DNA from: Oscillospiraceae bacterium
Lineage (GTDB): Bacteria > Bacillota > Clostridia > Oscillospirales > Oscillospiraceae
NCBI GenBank assembly: GCA_020025545.1
Contig: JAHHRX010000018.1
Location: 1 to 41,055 of the forward strand
Length of the DNA stretch: 41,055 nucleotides
Direction: 5' to 3'
The position numbers were made by a program, and so were the translations under genes. Positions within the stretch are counted from its first letter, which is position 1. Every line of letters begins with the position of its first letter. Below are positions 1 through 8,812 of this stretch, in pieces. The notes under the pieces are model-generated. The model was given only the letters and a program-made list of their open reading frames with translations, searched no databases and was not told the origin of the DNA.

Positions 1-52
1 CTGTGACCCCATGCTTGTAAGGCATGTGCTCTCCCAGCTGAGCTATGCTCCC
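1..52 (-). tRNA. tRNA-Val (anticodon TAC), 3' part cut by window edge
   Basis: Read on the minus strand from 52 downwards, the sequence shows an acceptor strand GGGAGCA, U8, a D-arm GCTC/GAGC with the loop AGCTGGGA, and an anticodon stem CATGC/GCATG around the loop CTTACAA. This places the anticodon TAC, which reads valine codons. The variable region GGGTC and the first four T-stem bases follow before the window ends. About 21-24 nucleotides (rest of the T-arm, acceptor 3' strand) lie outside. A consensus promoter sits just upstream at 94-122. Confidence 0.93.
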
Positions 53-93
53 AAGGGTTCATCGGAGAGGCGTTTACCTCAGCGACGTGTTTT

Positions 94-122
94 ATTATAC
101 ACAGAATACCCCACTTTGTCAA
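94..122 (-). promoter_or_regulatory. Sigma-A promoter of the tRNA-Val transcript
   Basis: On the minus strand, TTGACA (122-117) and TATAAT (99-94) are separated by exactly 17 bases, a full match to the sigma-A consensus. Transcription would start near 87, about 35 bases before the mature tRNA 5' end. A 9-bp inverted repeat (109-117 with 165-173, CCCCACTTT/AAAGTGGGG) has one arm inside the spacer. Confidence 0.88.
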
Positions 123-198
123 GCAATTTTTTCATTATTTTGCTCATAAATTTTTATCACTTAAAAAGTGGGGAATTTGCAAATTTTTACAGGGAATT

Positions 199-1077
199 TT
201 ATACTTTCTTCAAAATTTCGTCAATATCTTCCGGCGTAAATTCATAAATACTGTCACAAAACTGACATTCCACAGGGAAAGTTTTTCCCTCATCGCGGAT
301 ATCCTCCAGCTCCTTACGCCCCAGGCTGATCAGGGCCGCTGTGACTCGTTCCCGAGAACAATAACACTTATAGGCAACTTCTGTAGTCTCCATAAAGACG
401 ACACCGAGGCTGCCCATTACCTGTCCCAGAATATCCTCCGGTGTAAGACCATCCTCCAGCATTTTGGTAACAGCACCAGCCTGCCGGATTCCCTGCTCTA
501 GCATGTCGATGACTTCATCCGGTGCGCCCGGGAGCAGCTGCACAATATAACCGCCCGCAACCTTAACGCTTTGGTCACGATCTACCAAAACCCCCAATGC
601 GCAGGCCGTAGGGGTCTGCTCACTCTGGGCAAAGTATGCCGTAACATCGTCGCCGATTTCGCCGGATACCAACTGCACAGAACCGATATAAGGCTCTTTC
701 ATCTGCAGATCCCGAATAACAGTCAATGTTCCGTCAGTGCCAACGGCAGCACCCACATCCAGCTTTCCCGGATATTTTTCCACCAGCGGCACATGAGGCT
801 CGGTTACACATCCACGGACATTGCCGACAGAATCGGACACCACCGTAATGGTACCGATCGGGCCGCCTCCCCGAATCTGCAAGGTCATAGACCCATTTTC
901 CACTTTCTGCATATTGCCCATCATGGATGCAGCCGTCAGAGCCCGTCCAAAAGCCGCTGTGGCGTTGGGTGTGGTTCCCTGTATCTGGGCGCCCCTCCGG
1001 ACAGTCTCGGTGGAGCGAATGGCTACAACCTTCACAAAGCCGTCCATGCTCATGCCCCGCACTAAGTAATCCTTCAT
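199..1077 (-). CDS. hslO: Hsp33 redox-regulated holdase chaperone
   Basis: A cytoplasmic holdase that is switched on by oxidation and binds unfolding proteins under oxidative and heat stress. The 292-residue product is full length for the family. The C-terminal redox switch is intact: C238-x-C240 and C271-x-x-C274 are the four zinc-binding cysteines whose disulfide formation activates Hsp33. The start is the ATG at 1077, with a purine-rich AGGAAGGGG site just upstream. This ATG overlaps the stop of the preceding methyltransferase gene as ATGA, so the two are translationally coupled. No clear intrinsic terminator follows the stop, only AT-rich sequence up to the tRNA promoter. Confidence 0.95.
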   Translation of the reverse strand: MKDYLVRGMSMDGFVKVVAIRSTETVRRGAQIQGTTPNATAAFGRALTAASMMGNMQKVENGSMTLQIRGGGPIGTITVVSDSVGNVRGCVTEPHVPLVEKYPGKLDVGAAVGTDGTLTVIRDLQMKEPYIGSVQLVSGEIGDDVTAYFAQSEQTPTACALGVLVDRDQSVKVAGGYIVQLLPGAPDEVIDMLEQGIRQAGAVTKMLEDGLTPEDILGQVMGSLGVVFMETTEVAYKCYCSRERVTAALISLGRKELEDIRDEGKTFPVECQFCDSIYEFTPEDIDEILKKV

Positions 1078-1823
1078 TTGATTTTCCCCTTCCTAGCTTT
1101 GAAGTAGATGCGCTGCTCCCCTTCCCGGGGCTGCACAAATTCTCTGTCCGCATATACCTCGATATGTGTAAAGCCCGCAGCCTTCAGATACTGCGTCAGC
1201 TGCTGCCGGGAATAGGCATACTCCCGATGCTCCTCAAAGGAGCGCTTCCATATTTTTCCTTCCCTCTGGAAAATATCCATACCATAGGAACAAATATTGC
1301 TGTCTTCGTCAAATTCTCCCCGCCAGACGCAGTAAACATTGTCGTCCTCGTCCAGAAAAATCTGTGAATCCATGGCACGGAGTTTTTCCGGCGTGTTTAC
1401 ATCGAAAATAAAGATACCGCCGGGATTCAGCGCCTTGTAGACCCGGCGAATTGCTTCAGCGCAGTCATGAGGGTCAAGGATATAGTCAAGACTGTCAAGA
1501 GCGCACACTGCCATATCCACCGCCCGGGGAAGGCGCAGATGCTGCATCTTCTGGTGAACGAATACGGGCGGATTTTTAAGTGTCTGAGCTTTTTCGTCAG
1601 CCACTGTCAGCATATCCTCTGCCATGTCCACGCCAACCACACGGAGGCCCCGCTCTGCCAGCAGGCAGGTCACTGAACCGGTACCGCAGCCCAGATCCAC
1701 CGCAGATTTCGGGCTGAGTCCTTCCCTTCTGAGGATCTCATAATAGAAGTCCACTACCCCCTGGTAGTCAACATCGTTTGTAAGTCTGTCATAACTTGAT
1801 GCCAGAGCCTTGTATGCGTTCAT
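1074..1823 (-). CDS. Class I SAM-dependent methyltransferase, substrate unknown
   Basis: A 249-residue Rossmann-fold methyltransferase. Motif I VDLGCGTGS (residues 42-50) binds S-adenosylmethionine, and the acidic residue in VVGVDMAEDML fits motif II. The C-terminal half is typical of small-molecule or unassigned methyltransferases near dcw genes in Clostridia, and the substrate cannot be told from sequence. The start is supported by an AGGAGG site 7 bases upstream. The gene lies directly behind the ftsZ terminator and overlaps hslO by 4 bases. No separate promoter was found, so transcription may come from read-through of the ftsZ terminator. Confidence 0.85.
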   Translation of the reverse strand: MNAYKALASSYDRLTNDVDYQGVVDFYYEILRREGLSPKSAVDLGCGTGSVTCLLAERGLRVVGVDMAEDMLTVADEKAQTLKNPPVFVHQKMQHLRLPRAVDMAVCALDSLDYILDPHDCAEAIRRVYKALNPGGIFIFDVNTPEKLRAMDSQIFLDEDDNVYCVWRGEFDEDSNICSYGMDIFQREGKIWKRSFEEHREYAYSRQQLTQYLKAAGFTHIEVYADREFVQPREGEQRIYFKARKGKIK

Positions 1824-1834
1824 AGCCGCCTCCT

Positions 1835-1866
1835 AAAAAACATCCCGGGCTGGAAAGCCCGGGATG
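1835..1866 (-). terminator. Intrinsic terminator of ftsZ
   Basis: An 11-bp perfect stem (CATCCCGGGCT and its complement, 1841-1866) with a 4-base loop is followed on the minus strand by six T (1840-1835). It starts 15 bases after the ftsZ stop. The T run touches the ribosome binding site of the downstream methyltransferase gene, so termination would have to be partial for that gene to be expressed from the ftsZ promoter. Confidence 0.88.
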
Positions 1867-1880
1867 CATGAATGGGTCTT

Positions 1881-2939
<1,059 letters not shown>

Positions 2940-2964
2940 AAATTTTCCTCCTATGTATCGTTTT

Positions 2965-2987
2965 GCGGTAAGCCGAAGCCATACCGC
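2965..2987 (-). other. Leader hairpin with UUCG tetraloop in ftsZ 5' UTR
   Basis: The predicted ftsZ leader contains a stem GCGGTA/TACCGC stacked on GGC(TTCG)GCT, giving a C(UUCG)G tetraloop with one bulged U. No T run follows, so it is not a terminator. It ends about 10 bases before the AGGAGG site and could stabilise the message or affect ribosome access. Function is inferred. Confidence 0.6.
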
Positions 2988-3011
2988 TTCAATTTACAAC
3001 AGTACTCTTAT

Positions 3012-3040
3012 ATTCTATCTTGAAAATTCATTTAGGTCAA
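3012..3040 (-). promoter_or_regulatory. Sigma-A promoter of ftsZ
   Basis: TTGACC (3040-3035) and TAGAAT (3017-3012) are separated by 17 bases on the minus strand, inside the gap between ftsQ and ftsZ. The expected start near 3005 gives a leader of about 65 bases with a UUCG hairpin. Confidence 0.8.
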
Positions 3041-3085
3041 TATATATTTCGTTTTTTTCGGCAAAGATTTCAGGTTTTTTCGCAT

Positions 3086-4102
3086 CTAATGAAACGGCGT
3101 GTACCCGACATCATTGGGATAGGTAGTAAAGGTTACATCGAGGACACCGCTCTGGTGGGGATCCATCTGGCTGATGACCCCTTCCATACAGCTGATCTTA
3201 TAGGAAATCTGACTGTTATCCCCCAATTTAACCTGATATCGTTGGCCGTACCAAAGCTGCAGGTTGCCGAAATCAGTCACATCGATACTAGCCGCATCTC
3301 CGATAATTCCGTTAAGTTCCAGACATTCGGCTATGCTAAGCGCCGTTGCGAGTTTCTGTTCCGCTGTTACCGTCACGGGAACAGGATTCCCCTCCCCGTC
3401 GGTTGCGGCCTGCGGATCACGCAACGCCTGTGCTTTCTGACCGATTTCGGGATTCTGAATACTCACGCCAAGCAGCTGCGTCCGTTTTGTCTCAAATCCA
3501 GCCGTTGCCCGGTCCACTACCCTTCCGTCAGCGCTCAGAAGCCACCAGCTCTCGTCCTGCGCCTTCACCGCATAGGTAACTTCCAGCTCTTCGACTTCTA
3601 TATTGACCGTATTCGGCAGCTTTATACCTATGCGGATGCTTTTCACATATGGCAAAGCTTTCTGTATGCGTCCGGCGGCTTTCGCCTGCCCAAATGTCAG
3701 GAGGTTGTCCCCGGGGCGGATACCGGATGCCTTACAAACATCCCATGCCGTATATTTATTGGTGCCGGAAACCAGAATTTTTCCCTCGCCCACCTTAAAA
3801 AATACAGAACTTGCCAAGAAAATGGCAATGACAACTGCCGTAATTGTAACCAGTCGCAGCAAAAGGCGGTTGCGGTTAAACGGCTTGGGAGGCAGATAGA
3901 CCACATCCTGTACCGGTGGCTGCTGACTGGGGGGCGGGGATGATCTGCGTTCGCTGCCGTGAGCAGTTCTGCGTCCTCTCATTGCCGGGGAAGCGTACCG
4001 TTTCCCATCGGGGCTTTTCCGTGCTGCCGGCCGCTGATTGGGTGCATCCGGCCGTCGGCGACTTCCGGGTGCCCGCTTCCTTTCTCTTTCGTTTCTGTCC
4101 AT
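3086..4102 (-). CDS. ftsQ: Cell division protein FtsQ/DivIB
   Basis: A bitopic divisome protein that links FtsL and other membrane proteins at the septum. The 338-residue protein has a long basic, proline-rich cytoplasmic head (about residues 1-78), one membrane segment (about 80-102), then a POTRA-type domain beginning GKILVSGTNKYT and an FtsQ-type beta domain. The start at 4102 is chosen because its AGGAGG site is 9 bases away. The out-of-frame ATG at 4109 is only 2 bases from that site. The gene lies 24 bases after murG and is the last gene before the ftsZ promoter. Sequence identity in this family is low, so the call rests on architecture and position. Confidence 0.9.
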   Translation of the reverse strand: MDRNERERKRAPGSRRRPDAPNQRPAARKSPDGKRYASPAMRGRRTAHGSERRSSPPPSQQPPVQDVVYLPPKPFNRNRLLLRLVTITAVVIAIFLASSVFFKVGEGKILVSGTNKYTAWDVCKASGIRPGDNLLTFGQAKAAGRIQKALPYVKSIRIGIKLPNTVNIEVEELEVTYAVKAQDESWWLLSADGRVVDRATAGFETKRTQLLGVSIQNPEIGQKAQALRDPQAATDGEGNPVPVTVTAEQKLATALSIAECLELNGIIGDAASIDVTDFGNLQLWYGQRYQVKLGDNSQISYKISCMEGVISQMDPHQSGVLDVTFTTYPNDVGYTPFH

Positions 4103-4126
4103 AAGACATTGCCTCCTAAACTGAGA

Positions 4127-5266
4127 TCACTTCTGCCGCTTTGCCGCCATCTGCTCCAGAATATCGCAGATACGGTCCGCAGAGTCCAAAATGACCAGCT
4201 TGCGCAGAGCTGTGCTCATGCTTTCCATTTTGGCACTGTCTCCGAGAATTGCATTGATCTGCTCGTAGAGCTTCTGTGCTGTGCAGTCCTTTTCAAGGAT
4301 GAGCGTTGCTCCTCCCTGGTCAGACAGCACCCGGGCGTTCTTTTCCTGATGGTTGTCAGTTACATTGGGAGACGGGATCAAAATAGCAGGCGTGCCGGAA
4401 GCACCGATCTCGTTACAGCTGGAAGCACCTGCACGGCTGATAAACACATCCGCCGCAGCCATAACGGTGGGCATATTGTAAATATATTCCCGCATATCGA
4501 CAGCCTCGGCTTTTTTGAGGTTCACGCCGTAGGAAGCTACCTTTTCCGGCATCCATTCCCAGCCGATTTTTCCGGTTGCATGAATGTGCCGGAACGGGAA
4601 ACCGGCATCCTGCTCCAGCTTAAAGAGCCCTGCAACAGCCTCGTTCATGACATCTGCGCCAAGACTTCCGAAAGCAGACACCACCAGCGGACGGGGATCG
4701 TTATCCAGTCCCAGTTCCTTTTTCGCCTCGGCCTTGTTGTTAAAAATAAATTCCTTTCGCACCGGCATGCCCACCACTTCGATGCGCTCAGGGTGCTTGT
4801 AGTGCTTGGCACTCTCCTCGAATGCAACCAGGACACGGTCCACCCGGTCTGCAAGGATACGGGTAGTAAGGCCCGGCATTGCATTGCTTTCGTGGACACA
4901 GGTGGGAATTCCCATTTTACTGCCCGCCATCAGCGCCGGGAAGCAGGCATATCCGCCGGTGCCCACAATCACATCAGGGGCAAATTCACGGATAATCTTT
5001 TTGCACACCTTCACGGCTTTTCGGGTAAGGGAAAGTGTTTTCAGATTCTCACGGATGCCTTCAAAGCTCTTTTCTCTGGAAAGGCCGGAAATATTCAGGC
5101 ATTTGAGTTCATATCCCGCCTTGGGAACCAGCTGTTCCTCCATATGGCCCTTAGCACCGATAAATAGGATTTCGCAGTCGGGATGCCGCTCCCGCATAAT
5201 ATTTGCTACTGCGATGGCGGGGTTAATATGACCGCCGGTACCGCCGCAGGTAAAAATCACTTTCAT
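4127..5266 (-). CDS. murG: UDP-GlcNAc:lipid I N-acetylglucosaminyltransferase MurG
   Basis: A peripheral membrane GT28 glycosyltransferase that adds GlcNAc to lipid I to make lipid II on the cytoplasmic face. The 379-residue protein has the N-terminal G-loop CGGTGGHINPA, the second loop GTGGYACFP and the UDP-GlcNAc-binding stretch SRAGASSCNEIGASGTP followed by DNHQEKNA. The third G-rich loop reads FGSLGA rather than the common GGSQGA. Its ATG overlaps the ftsW stop as ATGA, so translation is coupled, and a CAGGAGGTT site precedes it. Confidence 0.97.
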   Translation of the reverse strand: MKVIFTCGGTGGHINPAIAVANIMRERHPDCEILFIGAKGHMEEQLVPKAGYELKCLNISGLSREKSFEGIRENLKTLSLTRKAVKVCKKIIREFAPDVIVGTGGYACFPALMAGSKMGIPTCVHESNAMPGLTTRILADRVDRVLVAFEESAKHYKHPERIEVVGMPVRKEFIFNNKAEAKKELGLDNDPRPLVVSAFGSLGADVMNEAVAGLFKLEQDAGFPFRHIHATGKIGWEWMPEKVASYGVNLKKAEAVDMREYIYNMPTVMAAADVFISRAGASSCNEIGASGTPAILIPSPNVTDNHQEKNARVLSDQGGATLILEKDCTAQKLYEQINAILGDSAKMESMSTALRKLVILDSADRICDILEQMAAKRQK

Positions 5267-6429
5267 AAGGAAACCTCCTGTTTTTTTGTCTTCTCCCGTT
5301 GTCGTGAGATGCTGAGGACAATCCCCATCTCTCCCAGATTCACCGCCAGCGCCGTGCCGCCGTAAGAGAAAAACGGCAGGGCGATTCCCGTAGAAGGAAG
5401 CAGATTCGTCACAACGCAGAGATTTAATATCGTTTGCAGAGCAATCAGAGTCACAAGACCCGCACAGAGGACGGTGGAAAACCGGTCCTCCGCATGGAGG
5501 GCGATCCAGTACCCACGCAGGATCAACGCCGCAAACAGAAGGATAATTCCGATTGCGCCGACGATCCCGAGTTCTTCGCAGATTACCGCAAAAATATAGT
5601 CGTTATACTGAAACGGAAGATATAAATACTTCTGTCGGCTTTTTCCAAAGCCCAGTCCGAATACACCGCCGGAGCCGATGGCATAAAGGGACTGTAAAAT
5701 CTGATAGCCTGTGTCTCCCGGATCTGATTCCGGGTGGAGCCATGCGGTAACTCTGTCCCCTGCATAGCCCATGAACATGACATAAACTGCAACAAATGCA
5801 GCTGCTGCGGCAGCACCCGCCAGCAGCCATTTGGGATTTGTCCCGGCAACATACATCATCACCACTGCTACCATACCCATCAGCATAATAGCGGAGAGGT
5901 GTTTCTCAAGCGCCAGCGGAACGAGAATGCCCATAAGGGCACTTCCAAATCCCATAACGCCGTATCGAAATTTTTGCGCATCCTGACCAAAACCCTTTGT
6001 GAGCCTTGCAAACAGGACAATCAGCGTAAATTTAGCAATTTCGGAAGGCTGAAACTGAATTCCGGCAATATTGATCCACCGCTTTGCGCCATTCACTGAC
6101 TGCCCTACCACCAAAACGGACAGGAGCAGCACGATGCTTATCGCATAAAGCGGCCAGGCAAACCGCAGCCATGTTCCGGAAGGCATCCGGCTGAAAATCG
6201 CCATACACACCAGTCCGATGGCGGCGCAGGCTGCCTGCCGCTGTAAATATCGGGTGGAAATCGTATAGCCGGTGTCATACTGGCTTTGTGCAGAGCTGGC
6301 ACTGTACAGCATGGTAAGCCCAACGCCCAACAGCAGCAGCACAAGCACAAGGAAGGGGATATCCACAGTTTCGCCGGCCGATTTTCGGCGGCGGTCCTCT
6401 TTGGCATACAGAGTTTTCCCTGCTGCCAT
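5263..6429 (-). CDS. ftsW: SEDS-family peptidoglycan glycosyltransferase FtsW
   Basis: A polytopic membrane enzyme that polymerises lipid II into septal glycan strands together with a class B PBP. The 388-residue protein carries SEDS hallmarks: GAKRWINIAGIQFQPSE in the first half, and FQYNDYIFAVICEELG, which holds the conserved acidic residue of the family. Hydrophobic segments run through the whole length after a basic N-terminal tail. SpoVE is the close paralogue, but the place between mraY and murG argues for the divisome enzyme. AAAGGAGAA precedes the ATG. murD, which often sits between mraY and ftsW, is absent (24-base gap). Confidence 0.94.
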   Translation of the reverse strand: MAAGKTLYAKEDRRRKSAGETVDIPFLVLVLLLLGVGLTMLYSASSAQSQYDTGYTISTRYLQRQAACAAIGLVCMAIFSRMPSGTWLRFAWPLYAISIVLLLSVLVVGQSVNGAKRWINIAGIQFQPSEIAKFTLIVLFARLTKGFGQDAQKFRYGVMGFGSALMGILVPLALEKHLSAIMLMGMVAVVMMYVAGTNPKWLLAGAAAAAAFVAVYVMFMGYAGDRVTAWLHPESDPGDTGYQILQSLYAIGSGGVFGLGFGKSRQKYLYLPFQYNDYIFAVICEELGIVGAIGIILLFAALILRGYWIALHAEDRFSTVLCAGLVTLIALQTILNLCVVTNLLPSTGIALPFFSYGGTALAVNLGEMGIVLSISRQREKTKKQEVSL

Positions 6430-6453
6430 AAGGTTCTCCTTTCGACTAAGAAA

Positions 6454-7431
6454 TCATCCGATCCGTCCGGCAATGCCGAACCATGCCACAACGCACATAA
6501 TGGCGGAAACGGTGGCAAATACCAAAACAATCTTGGTTTCCTTCCAGCCGCACATCTCAAAATGATGGTGGATGGGTGCCATCTTAAAGAAGCGCTTGCC
6601 ATGGGTCACCTTGAAATAAGCGACCTGAATAATATCAGAAAGCGTCTCGACGATGTATACAAATCCCACAAGAATCAAAATCAGCGGCATATCCAGCGCA
6701 AACGCCAGTCCGCACACCACACCGCCCAGAAACAGGGAGCCGGTGTCGCCCATAAACACCTTTGCAGGGTGCCAGTTGTAGAACAGATAGGCAATGAGGC
6801 CGCCCACCAGAGCCGCAGGCATCAGCGCCAGATCCCCTCTGCCCATCTTATAAGCAGCAGCAGCAAAAAAGATCATGACCGGCAGCGTCACGGAGCTGGA
6901 AAGGCCATCGATGCCATCGGTCAGGTTTACCGCATTGACGCAGCCCACCATTACAAACATGGCAAAGAAAATAAAGGCCAGCGGATGGATGTAGATCGTT
7001 ACATTTACAAAGGGAATGTAGAGATCGCTGGTCATGATGCCCTTTTTATAAATAACATAGAGGAAAATGGCGGATACTGCCAGCTGCAGCAGAATTTTCT
7101 GCACGGCTGTAAGCCCCAGATCCCGCTTGAACTTCACCTTGCAGAAATCATCCAGAAATCCCACAAGGCCGAAACAAAGCGCCAGCGCCAGCACATAAAA
7201 CACCGAGTAATCCGCCATGGTGGGAATGCTTACCAGCAGGCAGATCATGAGGGCGAAAATAAACATGAGTCCGCCCATCAAAGGAGTGCCCGCCTTGTAG
7301 TTGTGCCAGGTAGGTCCGATATCCCGGACAGACTGACCTGCCTTGAGGGCCCGCAGCACCGGCAAAATCAGAAATCCGATCAAGCCGGACAACACGCAGC
7401 CTGCTAAAGCTGTAATTAAGATTCTTGTCAT
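6454..7431 (-). CDS. mraY: Phospho-N-acetylmuramoyl-pentapeptide transferase MraY
   Basis: An integral membrane enzyme that transfers phospho-MurNAc-pentapeptide from UDP to undecaprenyl phosphate, giving lipid I. The family motifs are present: GFLDDFCK (D94, D95), NAVNLTDGIDGL and the HHHFEMCGW loop near the C-terminus. The reading frame is open to a GTG at 7446, but the GGAGG ribosome site lies inside that extension and 8 bases before the ATG at 7431, so the 325-residue form is annotated. The start lies 15 bases after the murF stop. Confidence 0.96.
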   Translation of the reverse strand: MTRILITALAGCVLSGLIGFLILPVLRALKAGQSVRDIGPTWHNYKAGTPLMGGLMFIFALMICLLVSIPTMADYSVFYVLALALCFGLVGFLDDFCKVKFKRDLGLTAVQKILLQLAVSAIFLYVIYKKGIMTSDLYIPFVNVTIYIHPLAFIFFAMFVMVGCVNAVNLTDGIDGLSSSVTLPVMIFFAAAAYKMGRGDLALMPAALVGGLIAYLFYNWHPAKVFMGDTGSLFLGGVVCGLAFALDMPLILILVGFVYIVETLSDIIQVAYFKVTHGKRFFKMAPIHHHFEMCGWKETKIVLVFATVSAIMCVVAWFGIAGRIG

Positions 7432-7446
7432 ATCTCTATCCTCCAC

Positions 7447-8808
7447 TTATGTTTCATCCGTCAGGAAAAGCTTCAGTGCCGTTTCCATGTGCATTCCATG
7501 GCTGCCTTTCACCAAAATACAGTCACCGGGTTTTGCCAGCCGCTTCAGCGTAGTAACCAGCGCATCCATATTTTCAAAAGCCTTTGCTCTGGAATCGCTC
7601 ATGCCGCCGGTAACAGCTCCGCTGATAACACGGCTGCTATTGCTGCCGTAAGCCAGAATAATCTCCGCATTTTCAGCGGCAATACGGCCGATCCGGTAAT
7701 GCTCCGCCTGCGCACGGGTACCCAGCTCCAGCATATCCCCAAGGACCGCCACATGTCTGCCGGGCTTTCTGCCAAGCACACGCAGCGCTGCCGCCATAGA
7801 TTCAGGGCCTGCATTATAACAGTCATCAATGATCGTGAAGCCCTTTGCTTCATAGATTTCCTGCCGTCCCTGCATATTCTGGAAGTCTTCCAGCGCTTTC
7901 TGAATCTGCCGGGCAGAAACGCCCATCTGAACGCCTGCCGACACAGCCGCCAGCGCATCAAGAACAAAATGCTCACCTTCTATGGCAAGCTGCACAGGGA
8001 ATTTCTCTTGGCCATAGCTTACTTCAAAGGAAACGCCGTCCTCCAAAAGAGATACCTGTCCGCCCAGAACGCCGCAATCCGTGTTGGCAATGCCGAAATA
8101 CTCCGGCTTCCGATCCAGCTGAGAACAAACATTCCACAGAAGCTGATCATCGCCGTTCAGAATCAGTTTTCCTTCGGGTTTCATCCCCTCAAGAATCTCC
8201 AGCTTTGCCCGGAGAATGCCCTCTTGGGTGCCAAGATGCTCAATGTGCATGGTACCGATATTGAGGATCACCGCAATATCCGGCTGAGCAATGGACGAAA
8301 GATATGCAATCTCCCGAAAATGATCCATGCCCATTTCCAGCACCGCTACCTCGGTATCCTCCGGCATGGCGAGAATCGACATAGGCATACCAATGTCGTT
8401 ATTGTGATTGACCGGGGTTTTACTGACCTTGTACTTGGTCTGCAGCACAGCCGCAATCATTTCCTTGGTGGTACTCTTGCCCACCGAGCCGGTCACGCCG
8501 ACTACCTTCATGCCGATGCGCAGCCGCTCCCCCCGGGCAATGTCGCCCAGCGCTTTGCGGGTATCCTCAACCACAATTGCAGGATAATCCCCATCGCAAT
8601 GGGTGCACAGCACCGCCGCCGCACCGTTCTGAAATGCCTGCGGAATAAATTCGTGTCCGTCCCGCAGTCCTTGCAGTGCAACAAAGAGCTGACCCGGCTT
8701 CAAATTCCGGGTATCGTTGGTGGCCCCCCAAAATGTAACATCTGCGTATTTAGGTTCTATTTTTCCGCCGCACCACTTGGCGGCCTGTTCCAGTGAAATT
8801 CTTGCCAT
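7447..8808 (-). CDS. murF: UDP-MurNAc-tripeptide:D-Ala-D-Ala ligase MurF
   Basis: A cytoplasmic ATP-dependent Mur ligase that adds D-Ala-D-Ala to finish the UDP-MurNAc-pentapeptide. The 453-residue protein has the P-loop GVTGSVGKSTT (K111), the MurF-type NHNNDIGMP stretch (about residues 134-142) and a C-terminal domain with DDCYNAGPESM. It starts 4 bases after the murE stop. The GAGG of its ribosome site overlaps that stop, which suggests coupled translation. Confidence 0.97.
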   Translation of the reverse strand: MARISLEQAAKWCGGKIEPKYADVTFWGATNDTRNLKPGQLFVALQGLRDGHEFIPQAFQNGAAAVLCTHCDGDYPAIVVEDTRKALGDIARGERLRIGMKVVGVTGSVGKSTTKEMIAAVLQTKYKVSKTPVNHNNDIGMPMSILAMPEDTEVAVLEMGMDHFREIAYLSSIAQPDIAVILNIGTMHIEHLGTQEGILRAKLEILEGMKPEGKLILNGDDQLLWNVCSQLDRKPEYFGIANTDCGVLGGQVSLLEDGVSFEVSYGQEKFPVQLAIEGEHFVLDALAAVSAGVQMGVSARQIQKALEDFQNMQGRQEIYEAKGFTIIDDCYNAGPESMAAALRVLGRKPGRHVAVLGDMLELGTRAQAEHYRIGRIAAENAEIILAYGSNSSRVISGAVTGGMSDSRAKAFENMDALVTTLKRLAKPGDCILVKGSHGMHMETALKLFLTDET

Positions 8809-8812
8809 ATAA

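Noticed and set aside
11..247. 78-codon plus-strand open frame at the left end
   Set aside because: It runs through the tRNA, its promoter and the hslO 3' end.
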